Of a stretch of DNA of 54,182 nt, positions 7,864-16,820 are shown piece by piece (the stretch's first letter is position 1; every line of letters starts with the position of its first letter). The stretch is from Planctomycetota bacterium (GTDB lineage Bacteria > Planctomycetota > OFTM77): the NCBI GenBank assembly GCA_029260795.1, contig JAJDCO010000141.1, forward strand, positions 1 through 54,182. The letters are read 5' to 3'. The notes under the pieces are model-generated. The model was not told where the DNA came from. It saw nothing but the letters and a program-made list of their open reading frames with translations, and did no database searches. A program made the translations under genes and the position numbers.

Positions 7864-10410
7864 ATGCCGAGGTGGATGCGGTTGGGCGTGCTGATCGCCA
7901 TCGTGGCGGTTGGCGGCGCGACGCTGCTTTGGACGCACCCAGACGATCCGAAGATTCGAGACCGACAGGGCCCGTTCGAAGGGCCCGCCTATCGGACGTC
8001 CGATGCGGCGCAGCCCGGCTCCGCGGGTCGCGGCGGGAGCGGAGGCGGGACGACTGCGGTCGACTTCCCGGCCAGCGGTGTGACGCTGCTCTCCTGGCTG
8101 CCGCTGAGCGCTCTCGGCGGCGCGGCGAGCGGCTCCGATTGCTGGGGTTACGTTTCGCCGTCGGGTCGCGAGTATGCCTTGATGTGCGACTCGGACGGAA
8201 CCTCGTTCGTCGAGATCACGAACCCCTCGAGCCCGCAGATCGTCACCAAGATCTCGGGGCCGACCAGCCTCTGGCGAGACGTGAAGGTCTACGGGACCTA
8301 CGCCTACGCGGTGAGCGAAGGCGGCTCGGGGATCCAGGTGATGAACATGGCGAACATCGACAACGGGTCGGTGACGCTGGTGCGCCAAGTGACGACGCCC
8401 GGGACCACGGCGACGCACAACGTGGCGATCGACGAGGAGAGCGGCTTCCTGTATCGATGCGGCGGTGATAGCAACGGCCTGCGCATCTACAGCCTGGCCA
8501 ATCCTTCCAACCCGTCTTACGTCGCCTCCTGGAGCACACGCTACGTGCACGACGTGCAGGTCGTGACGTACACCTCCGGGCCGAACGCTGGCAAGCAGAT
8601 CGCCTTCGCCTGCAGCGGCTTCAACGGGGGCTTCGACAGCACCGGGCTCGACGTCCTCGACGTCACCAACAAGAGCAACATCCAGGTGCTCGACAACTTC
8701 CAGTACTCGAACCCAGCCTACTCGCACCAGTGCTGGCTGTCCGAGGACCAGCAGCTCCTGTACCTGAACGACGAGCTCGACGAGACCGGCTCGATCTTCA
8801 CGCGGACGCACGTGCTGAACGTCTCGAATCTCAACAACGTCACGCAGGCCTCGACCTTCAACAACGGCTCGCGCTCGGTGGGTCACAACCTCTACACCCA
8901 GGGCAACCTGATCTACGAGGCGAACTACCGGAGCGGACTGCGCATCTTCGATGCGACCAACCCGACCTCGCCGACCGAGGTCGCCTACTTCGACACCTAC
9001 CCGGATAGCGATGCGGCCGAGTTCAACGGCCTGTGGAGCAACTACCCGTACTTCCCGAGCGGCATCGTGATCGGCAGCGATCTCGAGCGCGGCCTGTTCA
9101 TCTGGTGGGTCGGCAATCCGCAGCTCACCTTCGCCTTCCCGAACGGTCAGCCGGCCAACTTCGATCCGGCCGGAGACACGCTCGACTTCCAGGTGGTCGA
9201 GGACTCACCGGGCCTGCTCGTGCCGGGCACCGCGCAGCTCTTCTACGACAACGGCTCAGGCTACACGGCCGCCAGCCTGCAAGATCTCGGCAACGGCTTC
9301 TATCGGGGCACCTTGCCAGCGACACCTTGTGGTCAATCCATCAGCTACTACGTGACGGCGCAGGCCACCAGCGGTATCCAGTGGAACGATCCGCCGACGG
9401 CGCCGACCGATTCGTATCAGGCGCTCTCGGGGGCCGGTGTCCAATCGATCGCTTCGTACGACATGGAGGCCAACCAGAGCTGGACCGGGGGCGTGGCGGG
9501 TGACACCGCTTCGACCGGCATTTGGACACGGGTCAACCCGCGCGGCACGGGCGCCCAGCCCGAGGACGATCACACGCCGACCCCGGGTACTCAGTGCTGG
9601 GTCACCGGTCAGGGCTCGATCGGCGGAAGCATCGGTGAGAACGACGTCGATGGCGGCGTCACCACTCTCCTGTCCCCGTCCTTCGATCTCTCCTCGACCA
9701 ACGATCCGTCCATCAGCTACTGGCGCTGGTACTCCAACGACCAGGGCAGTGCGCCGAACACGGACACGTTCGTGATCCAGATCTCGCCGAACGGCAGCAC
9801 CGGATGGGTGACCGTCGAGACGATCGGTCCCGCCGGTCCCGAGACCTCGGGCGGCTGGATCTTCCATCAGTTCCGGGTGGCCGACTTCCTCTCGCCGACC
9901 GCCAACGTCCGGATGCGCTTCCGTGCCTCGGACCTCGGGGATGGCTCGATCGTCGAAGCCGGCATCGACGATTTCGACATCTTCGATGCGGTGTGCGACG
10001 ACTGCAACGGCAACGGTCAGGACGACGCGACCGACATCTCCAATGGCACCAGCCAGGACTGCAACTCGAACGGCACCCCGGACGAGTGCGAGAGCATCGG
10101 CCTGAGCACGCTCTCGGCCGACGGAGGCGGGTATCCCGGTGGGGAGACGATCTCGGTGTTCGGTCAGGGATTCAGCGGCACGGCGCCGACCGTCACCTTC
10201 GGTGGTGTGGCGTCCTCGAGTGTGACCGTCATCAACGACGGTGAGCTCCAGGTCATCGTGCCAAAGTATCCGAAGCCACCGACTCAGATCGGCGGCGGGG
10301 CAAGCCCGCAGCAGGGCTACATCCCTTCGGCAACAGTCGACGTCGCCGTCTCGAGCTGCATCGGCTCGAGCTCCCTGTCGAACGCCTACACCTATCGAGG
10401 TCGTAAGTAA
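7864..10410 (+). CDS. Choice-of-anchor B family secreted protein with EF-hand-like motifs and IPT/TIG domain
   Basis: 848 residues, with GGAGGAG just before the ATG. An N-terminal hydrophobic segment (about 6-24) serves for export. Residues ~75-420 form the LVIVD-type propeller of the choice-of-anchor B family: repeated TNPSSPQIVTK, LWRDVKVYGTYAYAV, GIQVMNM and LRIYSLANPSNP blocks, with HNVAIDE and DVLDVT. A ~200-residue beta-sandwich with aromatic and Gly-rich strands follows. Around residues 712-742 the repeated DCNGNGQDD and DCNSNGTPDEC motifs resemble calcium-binding EF-hand or thrombospondin type-3 loops, a signature common in planctomycete secreted proteins. The last ~95 residues are an IPT/TIG-like domain (GGETISVFGQGFSG). 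It is extracellular or surface-bound; its ligand is unknown. A strong terminator follows. Confidence 0.8.
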   Translation: MPRWMRLGVLIAIVAVGGATLLWTHPDDPKIRDRQGPFEGPAYRTSDAAQPGSAGRGGSGGGTTAVDFPASGVTLLSWLPLSALGGAASGSDCWGYVSPSGREYALMCDSDGTSFVEITNPSSPQIVTKISGPTSLWRDVKVYGTYAYAVSEGGSGIQVMNMANIDNGSVTLVRQVTTPGTTATHNVAIDEESGFLYRCGGDSNGLRIYSLANPSNPSYVASWSTRYVHDVQVVTYTSGPNAGKQIAFACSGFNGGFDSTGLDVLDVTNKSNIQVLDNFQYSNPAYSHQCWLSEDQQLLYLNDELDETGSIFTRTHVLNVSNLNNVTQASTFNNGSRSVGHNLYTQGNLIYEANYRSGLRIFDATNPTSPTEVAYFDTYPDSDAAEFNGLWSNYPYFPSGIVIGSDLERGLFIWWVGNPQLTFAFPNGQPANFDPAGDTLDFQVVEDSPGLLVPGTAQLFYDNGSGYTAASLQDLGNGFYRGTLPATPCGQSISYYVTAQATSGIQWNDPPTAPTDSYQALSGAGVQSIASYDMEANQSWTGGVAGDTASTGIWTRVNPRGTGAQPEDDHTPTPGTQCWVTGQGSIGGSIGENDVDGGVTTLLSPSFDLSSTNDPSISYWRWYSNDQGSAPNTDTFVIQISPNGSTGWVTVETIGPAGPETSGGWIFHQFRVADFLSPTANVRMRFRASDLGDGSIVEAGIDDFDIFDAVCDDCNGNGQDDATDISNGTSQDCNSNGTPDECESIGLSTLSADGGGYPGGETISVFGQGFSGTAPTVTFGGVASSSVTVINDGELQVIVPKYPKPPTQIGGGASPQQGYIPSATVDVAVSSCIGSSSLSNAYTYRGRK

Positions 10411-10426
10411 CGCGACACGGAAGCAA

Positions 10427-10492
10427 GGCCTCCTGCGGGAGGCCCTGACTTCGCTTCAGCCCGGGGATCCTCGAGATCCCCGGGCTTTTTTT
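10427..10492 (+). terminator. Double hairpin with rho-independent terminator
   Basis: First hairpin: GGCCTCC (10427-10433) pairs with GGAGGCC (10438-10444) around a TGCG loop of UNCG type. Second hairpin: AGCCCGGGGATC (10458-10469) pairs perfectly with GATCCCCGGGCT (10475-10486), followed by a run of seven T residues. It ends transcription of the anchor-B gene and lies just before the convergent rsgA stop. Confidence 0.9.
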
Positions 10493-10523
10493 GACTCGTG
10501 CTCGCAGCGCCGGTCCGTCCTCC

Positions 10524-11696
10524 TCACTCGCGCAGACGGTGGTAGCTCGCGTAGCGGGCCTTCGAGAGCTCGCCTCGCTCCACGGCTTCTCGCACTGCAC
10601 AGTCGGGCTCGACATGGTGGAGACAGTCGCTGAATCGGCAACGAGTCGCCCACGGTGTGAAGTCGGAGAACGCCTCCACGAGCTCTTCCCGACTGAGCTT
10701 GCCGAGTGCGAGCTCGCGAATGCCGGGCGTGTCGATGATGCGCGTTCCGTCACCGAGCTGGTAGAGGGTCGAGGCGGTCGTCGTGTGACGTCCGCCCCCA
10801 TCACCCGAGCGCACCCCGTTGGTCCGGAGCGACAGGTCCGGTTGGAGGGCATTCAGCAAGGACGACTTGCCGACGCCGCTGTGCCCGACGAGTGCCGACA
10901 GGCTTCCCGTCAGCGCCTCTCGGAGCTCGGCGACACCCCGACCCGATTCGGCCGAGCACTCGAAGACCGGAACCCCGATCGTTCGATACGGCTCCAACGT
11001 CTCCTCGAGCCAAGCGCGCTCGGTCTCCTCGTCGAGCAGGTCGATCTTGTTGACGCAGAGGATCGGCTCGGCTCCCCCGCGCTCAATGGCGACCAAGAAG
11101 CGATCGATCAGGCCGGGTCGAAGTGGGGGAGAGCCGCAGGCGACTACGGGGATGACGCGATCGACGTTCGCAATGAGCACGCGCTCGAGATGCGTCTGGT
11201 GCGGATCGCGGCGCCCGAGCCACGTGCTTCGTGGCCCGACGCCGGCGACGACCGGCTTGCCCTCCTCGGGCCAATCGAGGGCGACGCGGTCTCCGACCGC
11301 CAAGTCGGTTTGCTGCCTGCGCGCGAGCGCAGGTGGGATGCGACAATCGACGAGCTCCTCCTCGAGGAGCACCTGGCAGCGCCCCAGGCCGACCCACAGG
11401 ACGAGCGCGTCGGCCTCCTCCGTGAGCGTGGCTTCGGCATCGGCCGAATCGGTCTCGCGCAGCCGAGAGACCCATTGGTCGAGCGAGTCCTTGGACCCGT
11501 GGTCGAGCTTCTCGAAGGTCTCGACGTTCTCCTCGGTCCACTTCTCCCAGTTGCGAGGGTTGAGCTTCGGGCCTCGCTGCTTTGGGCCGGAGCGAGACTG
11601 CTTGCGGAGTTGAGCGGCGCGCTTACGGAGCTTGCTTTCCTCGTGGTGGCCGAAATGGGCCATCATTCTCTTCAGGCGTTTCTGGTCTCGGTTCAA
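10524..11696 (-). CDS. rsgA: Ribosome small subunit-dependent GTPase RsgA (YjeQ)
   Basis: 390 residues if started at TTG 11696, chosen because AAGGAA lies 7 bases upstream. The ATG pair at 11666/11663 has no well-spaced site, and a longer reading to 11879 looks non-homologous. RsgA is a late-acting 30S assembly GTPase. The circularly permuted order is seen: G4 NKID (~214), then G1 GHSGVGKSS (~270), then G3 DTPG (~320), followed by the zinc motif CRFSDCLHHVEPDC (~353-366). An OB-fold with GDRVALDW precedes the G domain. Unusual is a ~90-residue basic N-terminal extension (NRDQKRLKR, KLRKRAAQLRKQSRSGPKQRG) that probably contacts rRNA. It is a stand-alone gene, convergent with the anchor-B gene. 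Confidence 0.93.
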   Translation of the reverse strand: MNRDQKRLKRMMAHFGHHEESKLRKRAAQLRKQSRSGPKQRGPKLNPRNWEKWTEENVETFEKLDHGSKDSLDQWVSRLRETDSADAEATLTEEADALVLWVGLGRCQVLLEEELVDCRIPPALARRQQTDLAVGDRVALDWPEEGKPVVAGVGPRSTWLGRRDPHQTHLERVLIANVDRVIPVVACGSPPLRPGLIDRFLVAIERGGAEPILCVNKIDLLDEETERAWLEETLEPYRTIGVPVFECSAESGRGVAELREALTGSLSALVGHSGVGKSSLLNALQPDLSLRTNGVRSGDGGGRHTTTASTLYQLGDGTRIIDTPGIRELALGKLSREELVEAFSDFTPWATRCRFSDCLHHVEPDCAVREAVERGELSKARYASYHRLRE

Positions 11697-12185
11697 TTGA
11701 GCGTTCCTTCGCCAAGGGACGGATCCGGGTGTCGGGAGGGAGCCCTGTGGAATGGCTCCCGAGACGAAGCGGCGAATGCGGCAACAGGCTCCGACGGTCG
11801 GCGAGGGCACGACCCTGTCTCGCGTCCGTCCGTGCCGCTTGGCAAAGGACAGACCCCGAGACACGACCGGTCCCGTCATCGATCGACGGAACGGGAGCGC
11901 GATCCGCTTCCGGGGACACGTCAGGATCCGGCCTCACGAATCCATGCGGTTCGTGGGCGGGAACGGCTCGTCAAACGAGGCCTGGCGTCAGGCGCATGGC
12001 TCCGAGGAGGCGGTCGCGCGGTTCGACACTTCGCTCGAGATCGCGTTCGACATAGTGGGCCTCCTCTGAATGATCGACAGTGAATGACTGGACATGTTCT
12101 GAACTTCCCCGTATACCTCGGCGACGAGGCCTTGGCAAGTCCGGGGATGGTCTCGGGCTATCATCGGTCGTCCGAGCGAGACAGC
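11697..12185. other. Divergent intergenic region
   Basis: 489 bases between rsgA (minus) and the glycan locus (plus). It holds the long imperfect hairpin at 11816-11863 and a second pairing, TCCCGT with ACGGGA near 11872-11896. In-frame ATGs at 12084 and 12147 could extend the glycosyltransferase N terminus, but the added residues look unlike the family. No other gene is supported. Confidence 0.5.
11816..11863. repeat. REP-like long imperfect hairpin
   Basis: Nested arms: TGTCTCG (11816-11822) with CGAGACA (11857-11863); GTCCGTCC (11824-11831) with GGACAGAC (one mismatch); TGCC with GGCA around the loop GCTT. About 19 base pairs in total. The minus-strand phrase GGGGTCTGTCC is reminiscent of REP sequences linked to RAYT transposases, but no such transposase is in this window. 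Confidence 0.5.
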
Positions 12186-13262
12186 ATGAGCTCGATCGAA
12201 GCCGACCCAACTCGCAAGTCGTGTCCACCTCCAGTGACGGTCGTCCTGGCGGTGCGCAACGAGCAGCCCGACATCGAGAGCTGCCTGGCCTCCATCTTGG
12301 CCCAAGACTATCCCGCCGATCGGCTGGAGATCATTGTCGCCGACGGTCAATCGACCGACGGCACGCGCGAGCTGCTCGAGACGCTGTGTGCGAGCGCACC
12401 CCAGTGCCGTTGGATCGACAACCCGGGGCGTCGAGCGGCGACCGGACTCAACGCGGCGCTCCGCGAGGCCCACGGCGAGATCTTGGTGCGTGTCGACGGT
12501 CATACTCGGCTCGCGCCCGACTACATTCGGTTGTGCGTCGAGGCGCTCTCGGAGACCGGGGCCGATGACGTCGGAGGGCGACTCACGGGGGGCGCGCTCT
12601 CACCCTTCGGGCGAGCGGCTGCCGCCGCGATCTCGTCTCCGTTCGGGACCGGCGGAGGACGCTTCCATCTCGCCGAGAGCGAGGAGTGGGTCGATACGGT
12701 GTATCTCGGAGCATGGCGCCGAGAGGCCTTCGAGCGATACGGGCTCTTCGATGAGACGCAGGTACGCAATCAAGACGATGAGTGGTGCTACCGAGCGCGG
12801 GGAGCGGGGGCCCGCATTCTGTGCCGCCCCACGATCCGCTCCGAAACGTCGATGCGCGCCACTCCCCTCGCCCTGTGGCGCCAATTCTTCGGCTACGGCT
12901 TTTGGAAGGTTCCGGTCTGGCAGAAGCATCGGACCCAGATGCGGCCGCGGCATTTCGCGCCCAGTATGTTGGTCGGCTTCGGAGTGGGGCTCTTGTTCGC
13001 CTCACCGTTCCGCGGAGCGGCGAGCACGGCAGCGATGATTTGGTGGCCGACCTACGTGATCTCGGTATTGGCCGTCACCGAGAAGGTCGTGCGCGGCACA
13101 GCGGGCCTGCGTCGCTGGGACGTCGCGCGGGCGATCTTCATCTTGCACTTCGCGTACGGCAGCGGCTTCCTGTGCGGCATGGTGCGCTTCCTCGCGCGCT
13201 GGATGACGTCGTGGCCGAAGCCGCCCCATCTGCCGGCGCGCTCGGAGCCGCCGGTGGGATGA
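12186..13262 (+). CDS. Glycosyltransferase family 2, ExoA-like
   Basis: 358 residues from ATG 12186 (MSSIEADPT); upstream in-frame ATGs add an uncharacteristic leader. The GT-A core starts VTVVLAVRNEQPDIESCLASI, with VADGQSTDGT and the acidic metal-site region VRVDGHTR. The stretch from VDTVYLGAWRREAFERYGLFD to QDDEWCYR closely follows ExoA-type succinoglycan glucosyltransferases. Two or three C-terminal hydrophobic segments (about 260-280, 285-303 and 318-340) would hold it in the inner membrane. It would add a sugar to an undecaprenyl-linked intermediate on the cytoplasmic face. It is first in a tightly packed glycan locus, and its stop overlaps the methyltransferase start (ATGA). Confidence 0.87.
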   Translation: MSSIEADPTRKSCPPPVTVVLAVRNEQPDIESCLASILAQDYPADRLEIIVADGQSTDGTRELLETLCASAPQCRWIDNPGRRAATGLNAALREAHGEILVRVDGHTRLAPDYIRLCVEALSETGADDVGGRLTGGALSPFGRAAAAAISSPFGTGGGRFHLAESEEWVDTVYLGAWRREAFERYGLFDETQVRNQDDEWCYRARGAGARILCRPTIRSETSMRATPLALWRQFFGYGFWKVPVWQKHRTQMRPRHFAPSMLVGFGVGLLFASPFRGAASTAAMIWWPTYVISVLAVTEKVVRGTAGLRRWDVARAIFILHFAYGSGFLCGMVRFLARWMTSWPKPPHLPARSEPPVG

Positions 13263-13966
13263 GCGAGCTCGACGACGAGCGCGCGCGCCTCAGGGCGATC
13301 TTTCGAGAGCGTTCGCAGCCCGGGCAGGAGGACCTCGCCTGGGAAGATCATCAGCAGCGTGTTCGTTGGGCCAGCTTCGAGCGAGCTTGGCAAACGATCG
13401 ACGCGCGACGGCTCGTGAAGTTGGAAGTGCTGGAGATCGGCTGTGGTCGCGGCGGGTGGCTTCCGGCCTTCGCGAAGCACGGCACTCGGCGACTGGCCGG
13501 CATCGACCTGGTCCCGGGACGCATCGAAGAGGCGCAGGCTCGCCTTCCGGATGCCGATCTGCGAGTGGGCTGCGCCAGCAACTTGCCTTGGGAGGCGGCG
13601 TCCTTCGATCTCGTCGTTCTCTCGACCGTGCTCAGCTCGATCGAGTGCCGAGAGCTCCGGCGCGACCTGGGTCTGGAAGCACGGCGCGTGGCTCGGCGGG
13701 ATGCTCGGGCGCTGGTGTTCGATCTGCGCTGGCCGAGCCCCTGGAACGCGGCGGTCCACCGCGTGTCGGTCGATGAAGTGGCAGAGACACTCGGTCGCCG
13801 GTCGCTGCGCTCGGAGAGCCTCTTGTGCCTTCCTCCACTCGGACGCCGCCTGGCTCGCCGGACTCCGTCGGTCCTCGACTGGTTGGAGCGGTGCCCTTTG
13901 CTGCATACTCATCGCTTGGACATCGTTCCCTTGAACCCGAGCGCCCCCCCGACGAGAACCGCGTGA
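13259..13966 (+). CDS. SAM-dependent methyltransferase (class I)
   Basis: 235 residues, starting on the ATGA shared with the upstream glycosyltransferase. Motif I is VLEIGCGRGGWLPAF (about 57-71), then an acidic motif II region (GIDLVPGRIEEAQ), a SNLPWEAASFDLVVLSTVLSSI block typical of methyltransferase domain 11/25, and LVFDLRWPSPWN. By context it probably methylates a sugar or glycolipid intermediate. The acceptor cannot be named. Its end overlaps the start of the aminotransferase (GTGA). Confidence 0.8.
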   Translation: MSELDDERARLRAIFRERSQPGQEDLAWEDHQQRVRWASFERAWQTIDARRLVKLEVLEIGCGRGGWLPAFAKHGTRRLAGIDLVPGRIEEAQARLPDADLRVGCASNLPWEAASFDLVVLSTVLSSIECRELRRDLGLEARRVARRDARALVFDLRWPSPWNAAVHRVSVDEVAETLGRRSLRSESLLCLPPLGRRLARRTPSVLDWLERCPLLHTHRLDIVPLNPSAPPTRTA

Positions 13967-15117
13967 TCCGTATCCCGTTCCATCGACCTTCGATCACCGA
14001 CGAGGACATCGCGGCGGTCGTCGCCTGCCTCGAGAGTGGCTGGCTGACGACCGGTCCCCGGGCGGCCGCATTTGAAGAGGCCTTCGCGAGCGCCGTCGGC
14101 GTCGAGCATGCCGTGTCGGTCAGCTCGGGCACGGCGGCCATGCAGCTCGCCTTGATGGCAGCCGGCATCGGTCCCGGAGACGAGGTGATCACGACGCCCT
14201 ACACGTTCGTCGCGACGCTGGAAGCCATCGAGGATTGCGGTGCGCGGCCGGTCTTCGTCGACGTCGACCCGCACACCGCTCTGATCACTCCTGAGGCGGT
14301 CGAGCGCGCTGTCGGCTCGAGCACGCGTGCCATCCTGCCCGTTCATGTCGCCGGCCACCCGTGCGATCTCGAAGGCTTCGAGGCGCTCGCTCTCGCCCGA
14401 GGCCTCGCGATCGTCGACGATGCCGCACATGCTCTCGGGGCTCGTGCGGCCACGGCAGCGATCGGAGCCCTCGGCACCGCGACCTGCTTCAGCTTCTACG
14501 CGAGCAAGAACCTCACGACGGGTGAAGGGGGCATGGTGACTTGCCGTGACCGCGGGCTCGCCGAAGCGATTCGCCTGCGTCGACTCCATGGGCTCTCCCG
14601 AGATTCGTGGTCCCGCGACGGTGGCGAGCGTTCGTGGGCCTATGACGTCGTGGCACGGGGCATCAAAGCCAATCTGCCCGACATGGCCGCGGCCCTCGGT
14701 CTTTCGCAGCTCGAGCGCTTCGACGGCATGCAGGCCCGGCGCCATGCCATCGCAGAGCGCTACCAGGCGGCGTTTGCCGAGTGTGAGCTTCTCGAGCGAC
14801 CGCCCGCGGTCGAGCCAGGGACGCACGCTTGGCACCTCTACATGGCGCGTCTGCATCTCGACCGCCTCGGATGCTCGCGCGATGAGGTGCTGACGGAGCT
14901 CGATCGGCGGGGTATCCAATGCTCGGTCCACTTCCGTCCACTGCACCATCTTTCGAGCGTCCGAGCGCGCCACGGCGTTTCGCCGGGAGACTTCCCGGTC
15001 GCCGACGCGCTCTGGCAGCGAGTGGTCTCGCTGCCGATCTACCCGGCTCTCAGCGATGACGAGGTCGAGCGCGTGATCGAGACGGTGCTCGCCGTCGTTC
15101 GGGAGCGTGCGAGATGA
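13963..15117 (+). CDS. DegT/DnrJ/EryC1/StrS family PLP sugar aminotransferase
   Basis: 384 residues from GTG 13963, coupled by GTGA to the upstream gene; this start gives the usual IPFHRPSITDEDI opening. The family signature is complete: VSVSSGTAAMQLAL for the phosphate-binding loop, DEVITTPYTFVAT, VFVDVDPHTALI, IVDDAAHALGA (PLP-contacting Asp), and FYASKNLTTGEGG with Lys182 as the Schiff-base lysine. These enzymes convert NDP-4-keto- or 3-keto-sugars to amino sugars. The CapD-like 4,6-dehydratase two genes downstream would supply a UDP-4-keto-6-deoxy sugar, so a C4 aminotransferase of the PglE type is the best guess. Confidence 0.9.
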   Translation: MIRIPFHRPSITDEDIAAVVACLESGWLTTGPRAAAFEEAFASAVGVEHAVSVSSGTAAMQLALMAAGIGPGDEVITTPYTFVATLEAIEDCGARPVFVDVDPHTALITPEAVERAVGSSTRAILPVHVAGHPCDLEGFEALALARGLAIVDDAAHALGARAATAAIGALGTATCFSFYASKNLTTGEGGMVTCRDRGLAEAIRLRRLHGLSRDSWSRDGGERSWAYDVVARGIKANLPDMAAALGLSQLERFDGMQARRHAIAERYQAAFAECELLERPPAVEPGTHAWHLYMARLHLDRLGCSRDEVLTELDRRGIQCSVHFRPLHHLSSVRARHGVSPGDFPVADALWQRVVSLPIYPALSDDEVERVIETVLAVVRERAR

Positions 15118-15746
15118 CGGGTGCCGGCGGACGGGCTTTCGACATCCTCCTGGCGGCCGGCGTCGGCGCGCTGCTCCTTCCATTGGTGATCGCGCTGGCG
15201 ATTCTCGTTCGCCTGAGCTCGGCGGGCCCGGCGCTGTTCTCTCAGGAGCGAGTGGGAAAGAACGGAAGAAGGTTTCATCTTTTGAAGCTGAGAAGCATGC
15301 GGGTCGTCGCGAGCGGCGCCCGAGTCACCGCGGCCGACGATGTCCGCGTCACGCCGGTCGGCCGTTGGCTTCGTTGGACGAAGCTCGACGAGCTGCCGCA
15401 GCTCTGGAACGTGCTCCGAGGCGACATGAGCTGGGTCGGACCGCGACCTGAGCTCCCCGAGCTGGTGGAGACCGACGACGAGGCCTGGCGCCGCGTACTT
15501 TGCGTGCGCCCGGGACTGGTCGATCCGGCCACGCTCGCGTTTCGGCGCGAGGAGGAGATGCTGCGCGGCGCGGCCGATCCCGCGAAGCTCTATCGCGAGC
15601 AGATCCTGCCGCGCAAGCTGCGTCTGTCGCGTCGCTACCTCGATCGGGCGACCTGGTGCTCGGATGTCGGGCTGCTGCTGAGAACACCGTGCGCGATCGT
15701 GAGAGGCCGGCCGGCGCCGCAGCTTCGAGCCAGAGTCGTTCGATGA
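15114..15746 (+). CDS. Initiating sugar-phosphate transferase (PglC/WcaJ-type bacterial sugar transferase)
   Basis: 210 residues starting on ATGA. One N-terminal hydrophobic re-entrant helix (about 8-29) is followed by the small polyprenol-phosphate phosphoglycosyltransferase core: SAGPALFSQERVGKNGRRFHLLKLRSM, TPVGRWLRWTKLDELPQLWNVLRGDMSWVGPRPE. The KLDELPQ and GPRPE motifs carry the expected catalytic residues. It moves a sugar 1-phosphate from UDP-sugar to undecaprenyl phosphate and starts the glycan. At this size it resembles monotopic PglC and not the longer WbaP form. It overlaps the next gene by ATGA. Confidence 0.9.
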   Translation: MTGAGGRAFDILLAAGVGALLLPLVIALAILVRLSSAGPALFSQERVGKNGRRFHLLKLRSMRVVASGARVTAADDVRVTPVGRWLRWTKLDELPQLWNVLRGDMSWVGPRPELPELVETDDEAWRRVLCVRPGLVDPATLAFRREEEMLRGAADPAKLYREQILPRKLRLSRRYLDRATWCSDVGLLLRTPCAIVRGRPAPQLRARVVR

Positions 15747-16801
15747 GTGCACTCGAGCTGACCCACGAGGAGGTGAGGCATTTTCTCGCGCGCGAGCCTC
15801 TGGACGAGCTGACTCGGGAGTCGGACCAGGCCCTGCGGAATCGCCGCGTGCTCGTGACGGGCGGAGGAGGCAGCCTCGGCAGCCTCGTAGCGCGGTCCGC
15901 CTTGCAGTCCGGTGCCACGGCGGTGGCCGCCGCCGATCGCGCCGAGGGCGGCCTCTTTGCCCTCGAAGGGCGGCCAGACGTCGACGCGCGGCTGGAGACC
16001 TTCGTCGTCGATGTCGCCGTGCCCCGAAGCTGCGAGAGGCTCTTCGCCCGTTGGCGACCCGACATCGTCATACACGCCGCCGCCCACAAGCACGTGCCCT
16101 TGATGGAGCGGCACCCCGCCGAAGCCGCTCGAAACAATGTCTTCGGATCCCGGACGGTGCTCGACGCCTGTCGCCGCGCCGAGGTCTCCACTTGCCTTCT
16201 CGTGTCGACCGACAAGGCCGTCGATCCGACCGCCGTCATGGGGGCGTCCAAACGCTGCGCCGAGCGATTGTGGCTCGGCTCGCCACCCGAGCCGGGTCTT
16301 CGGCGCCTCGCCGTTCGGCTGCCGAATCTCCTCGGTTCGGCCGGAAGCGTCTTGGTCCGATTCCTCGAACAAGCTCGGGCGGGCAGCGAGCTCACGATCA
16401 CCGACGAGGTCGCCGAACGTTTCTTCGTGACCGCCCGGGAAGGAGCCGGCTTCGTCTCTCGTGTCCTGGAGATCGGTCAGGACGGCGAGCTGCTCGCCCT
16501 GCTTCCCAAGACGCCCACCCGCATCGTCGACCTCGCGCAACGCGTGCTCGAGTACACCGGTCGTCCGGCCACCGCGTGCCGCCTGGTCGGTCTCCGACCG
16601 GGTGATCGACTGCAGGAATCTCTTTGGGAGAAGGGCGCGGCCTTCGAGCCGGTCGAGTCGGTCCCCGGTGTGTTCCGGCGGCGAGCGCTCGGTGTGGATC
16701 GAGAGTTGATCCGCGACTTGACGGCGCTGGAGGAGGTCGTGAAGGGCAACGACGAGGATGACGTTCGGCGAACGTTGATCGCTTGCGCCCAGGGTCGGTA
16801 G
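15743..16801 (+). CDS. Cytoplasmic CapD/FlaA1-like nucleotide-sugar 4,6-dehydratase
   Basis: 352 residues, ATG on the ATGA overlap. The Rossmann motif GGGGSLG (about 39-45) is followed by DIVIHAAAHKHVPLMERHPAEA, NNVFGSRTVLDA and STDKAVDPTAVMGASKR. The last carries the T-D-K catalytic set with Met in place of the usual SDR tyrosine, as in the CapD/FlaA1 group. The N-terminal transmembrane domain of long CapD proteins is missing. The likely substrate is UDP-GlcNAc, giving a UDP-4-keto-6-deoxy sugar for the neighbouring aminotransferase. C5-inverting and retaining versions cannot be separated by eye. Confidence 0.85.
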   Translation: MSALELTHEEVRHFLAREPLDELTRESDQALRNRRVLVTGGGGSLGSLVARSALQSGATAVAAADRAEGGLFALEGRPDVDARLETFVVDVAVPRSCERLFARWRPDIVIHAAAHKHVPLMERHPAEAARNNVFGSRTVLDACRRAEVSTCLLVSTDKAVDPTAVMGASKRCAERLWLGSPPEPGLRRLAVRLPNLLGSAGSVLVRFLEQARAGSELTITDEVAERFFVTAREGAGFVSRVLEIGQDGELLALLPKTPTRIVDLAQRVLEYTGRPATACRLVGLRPGDRLQESLWEKGAAFEPVESVPGVFRRRALGVDRELIRDLTALEEVVKGNDEDDVRRTLIACAQGR

Positions 16802-16820
16802 TCGTCGGCGGGTGGGTCGC

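Noticed and set aside
10491..12083. 530-codon plus-strand frame over rsgA
   Set aside because: RsgA on the minus strand has all G motifs and a zinc site. The plus frame reads as low-complexity Arg/Glu/Asp text without family features.
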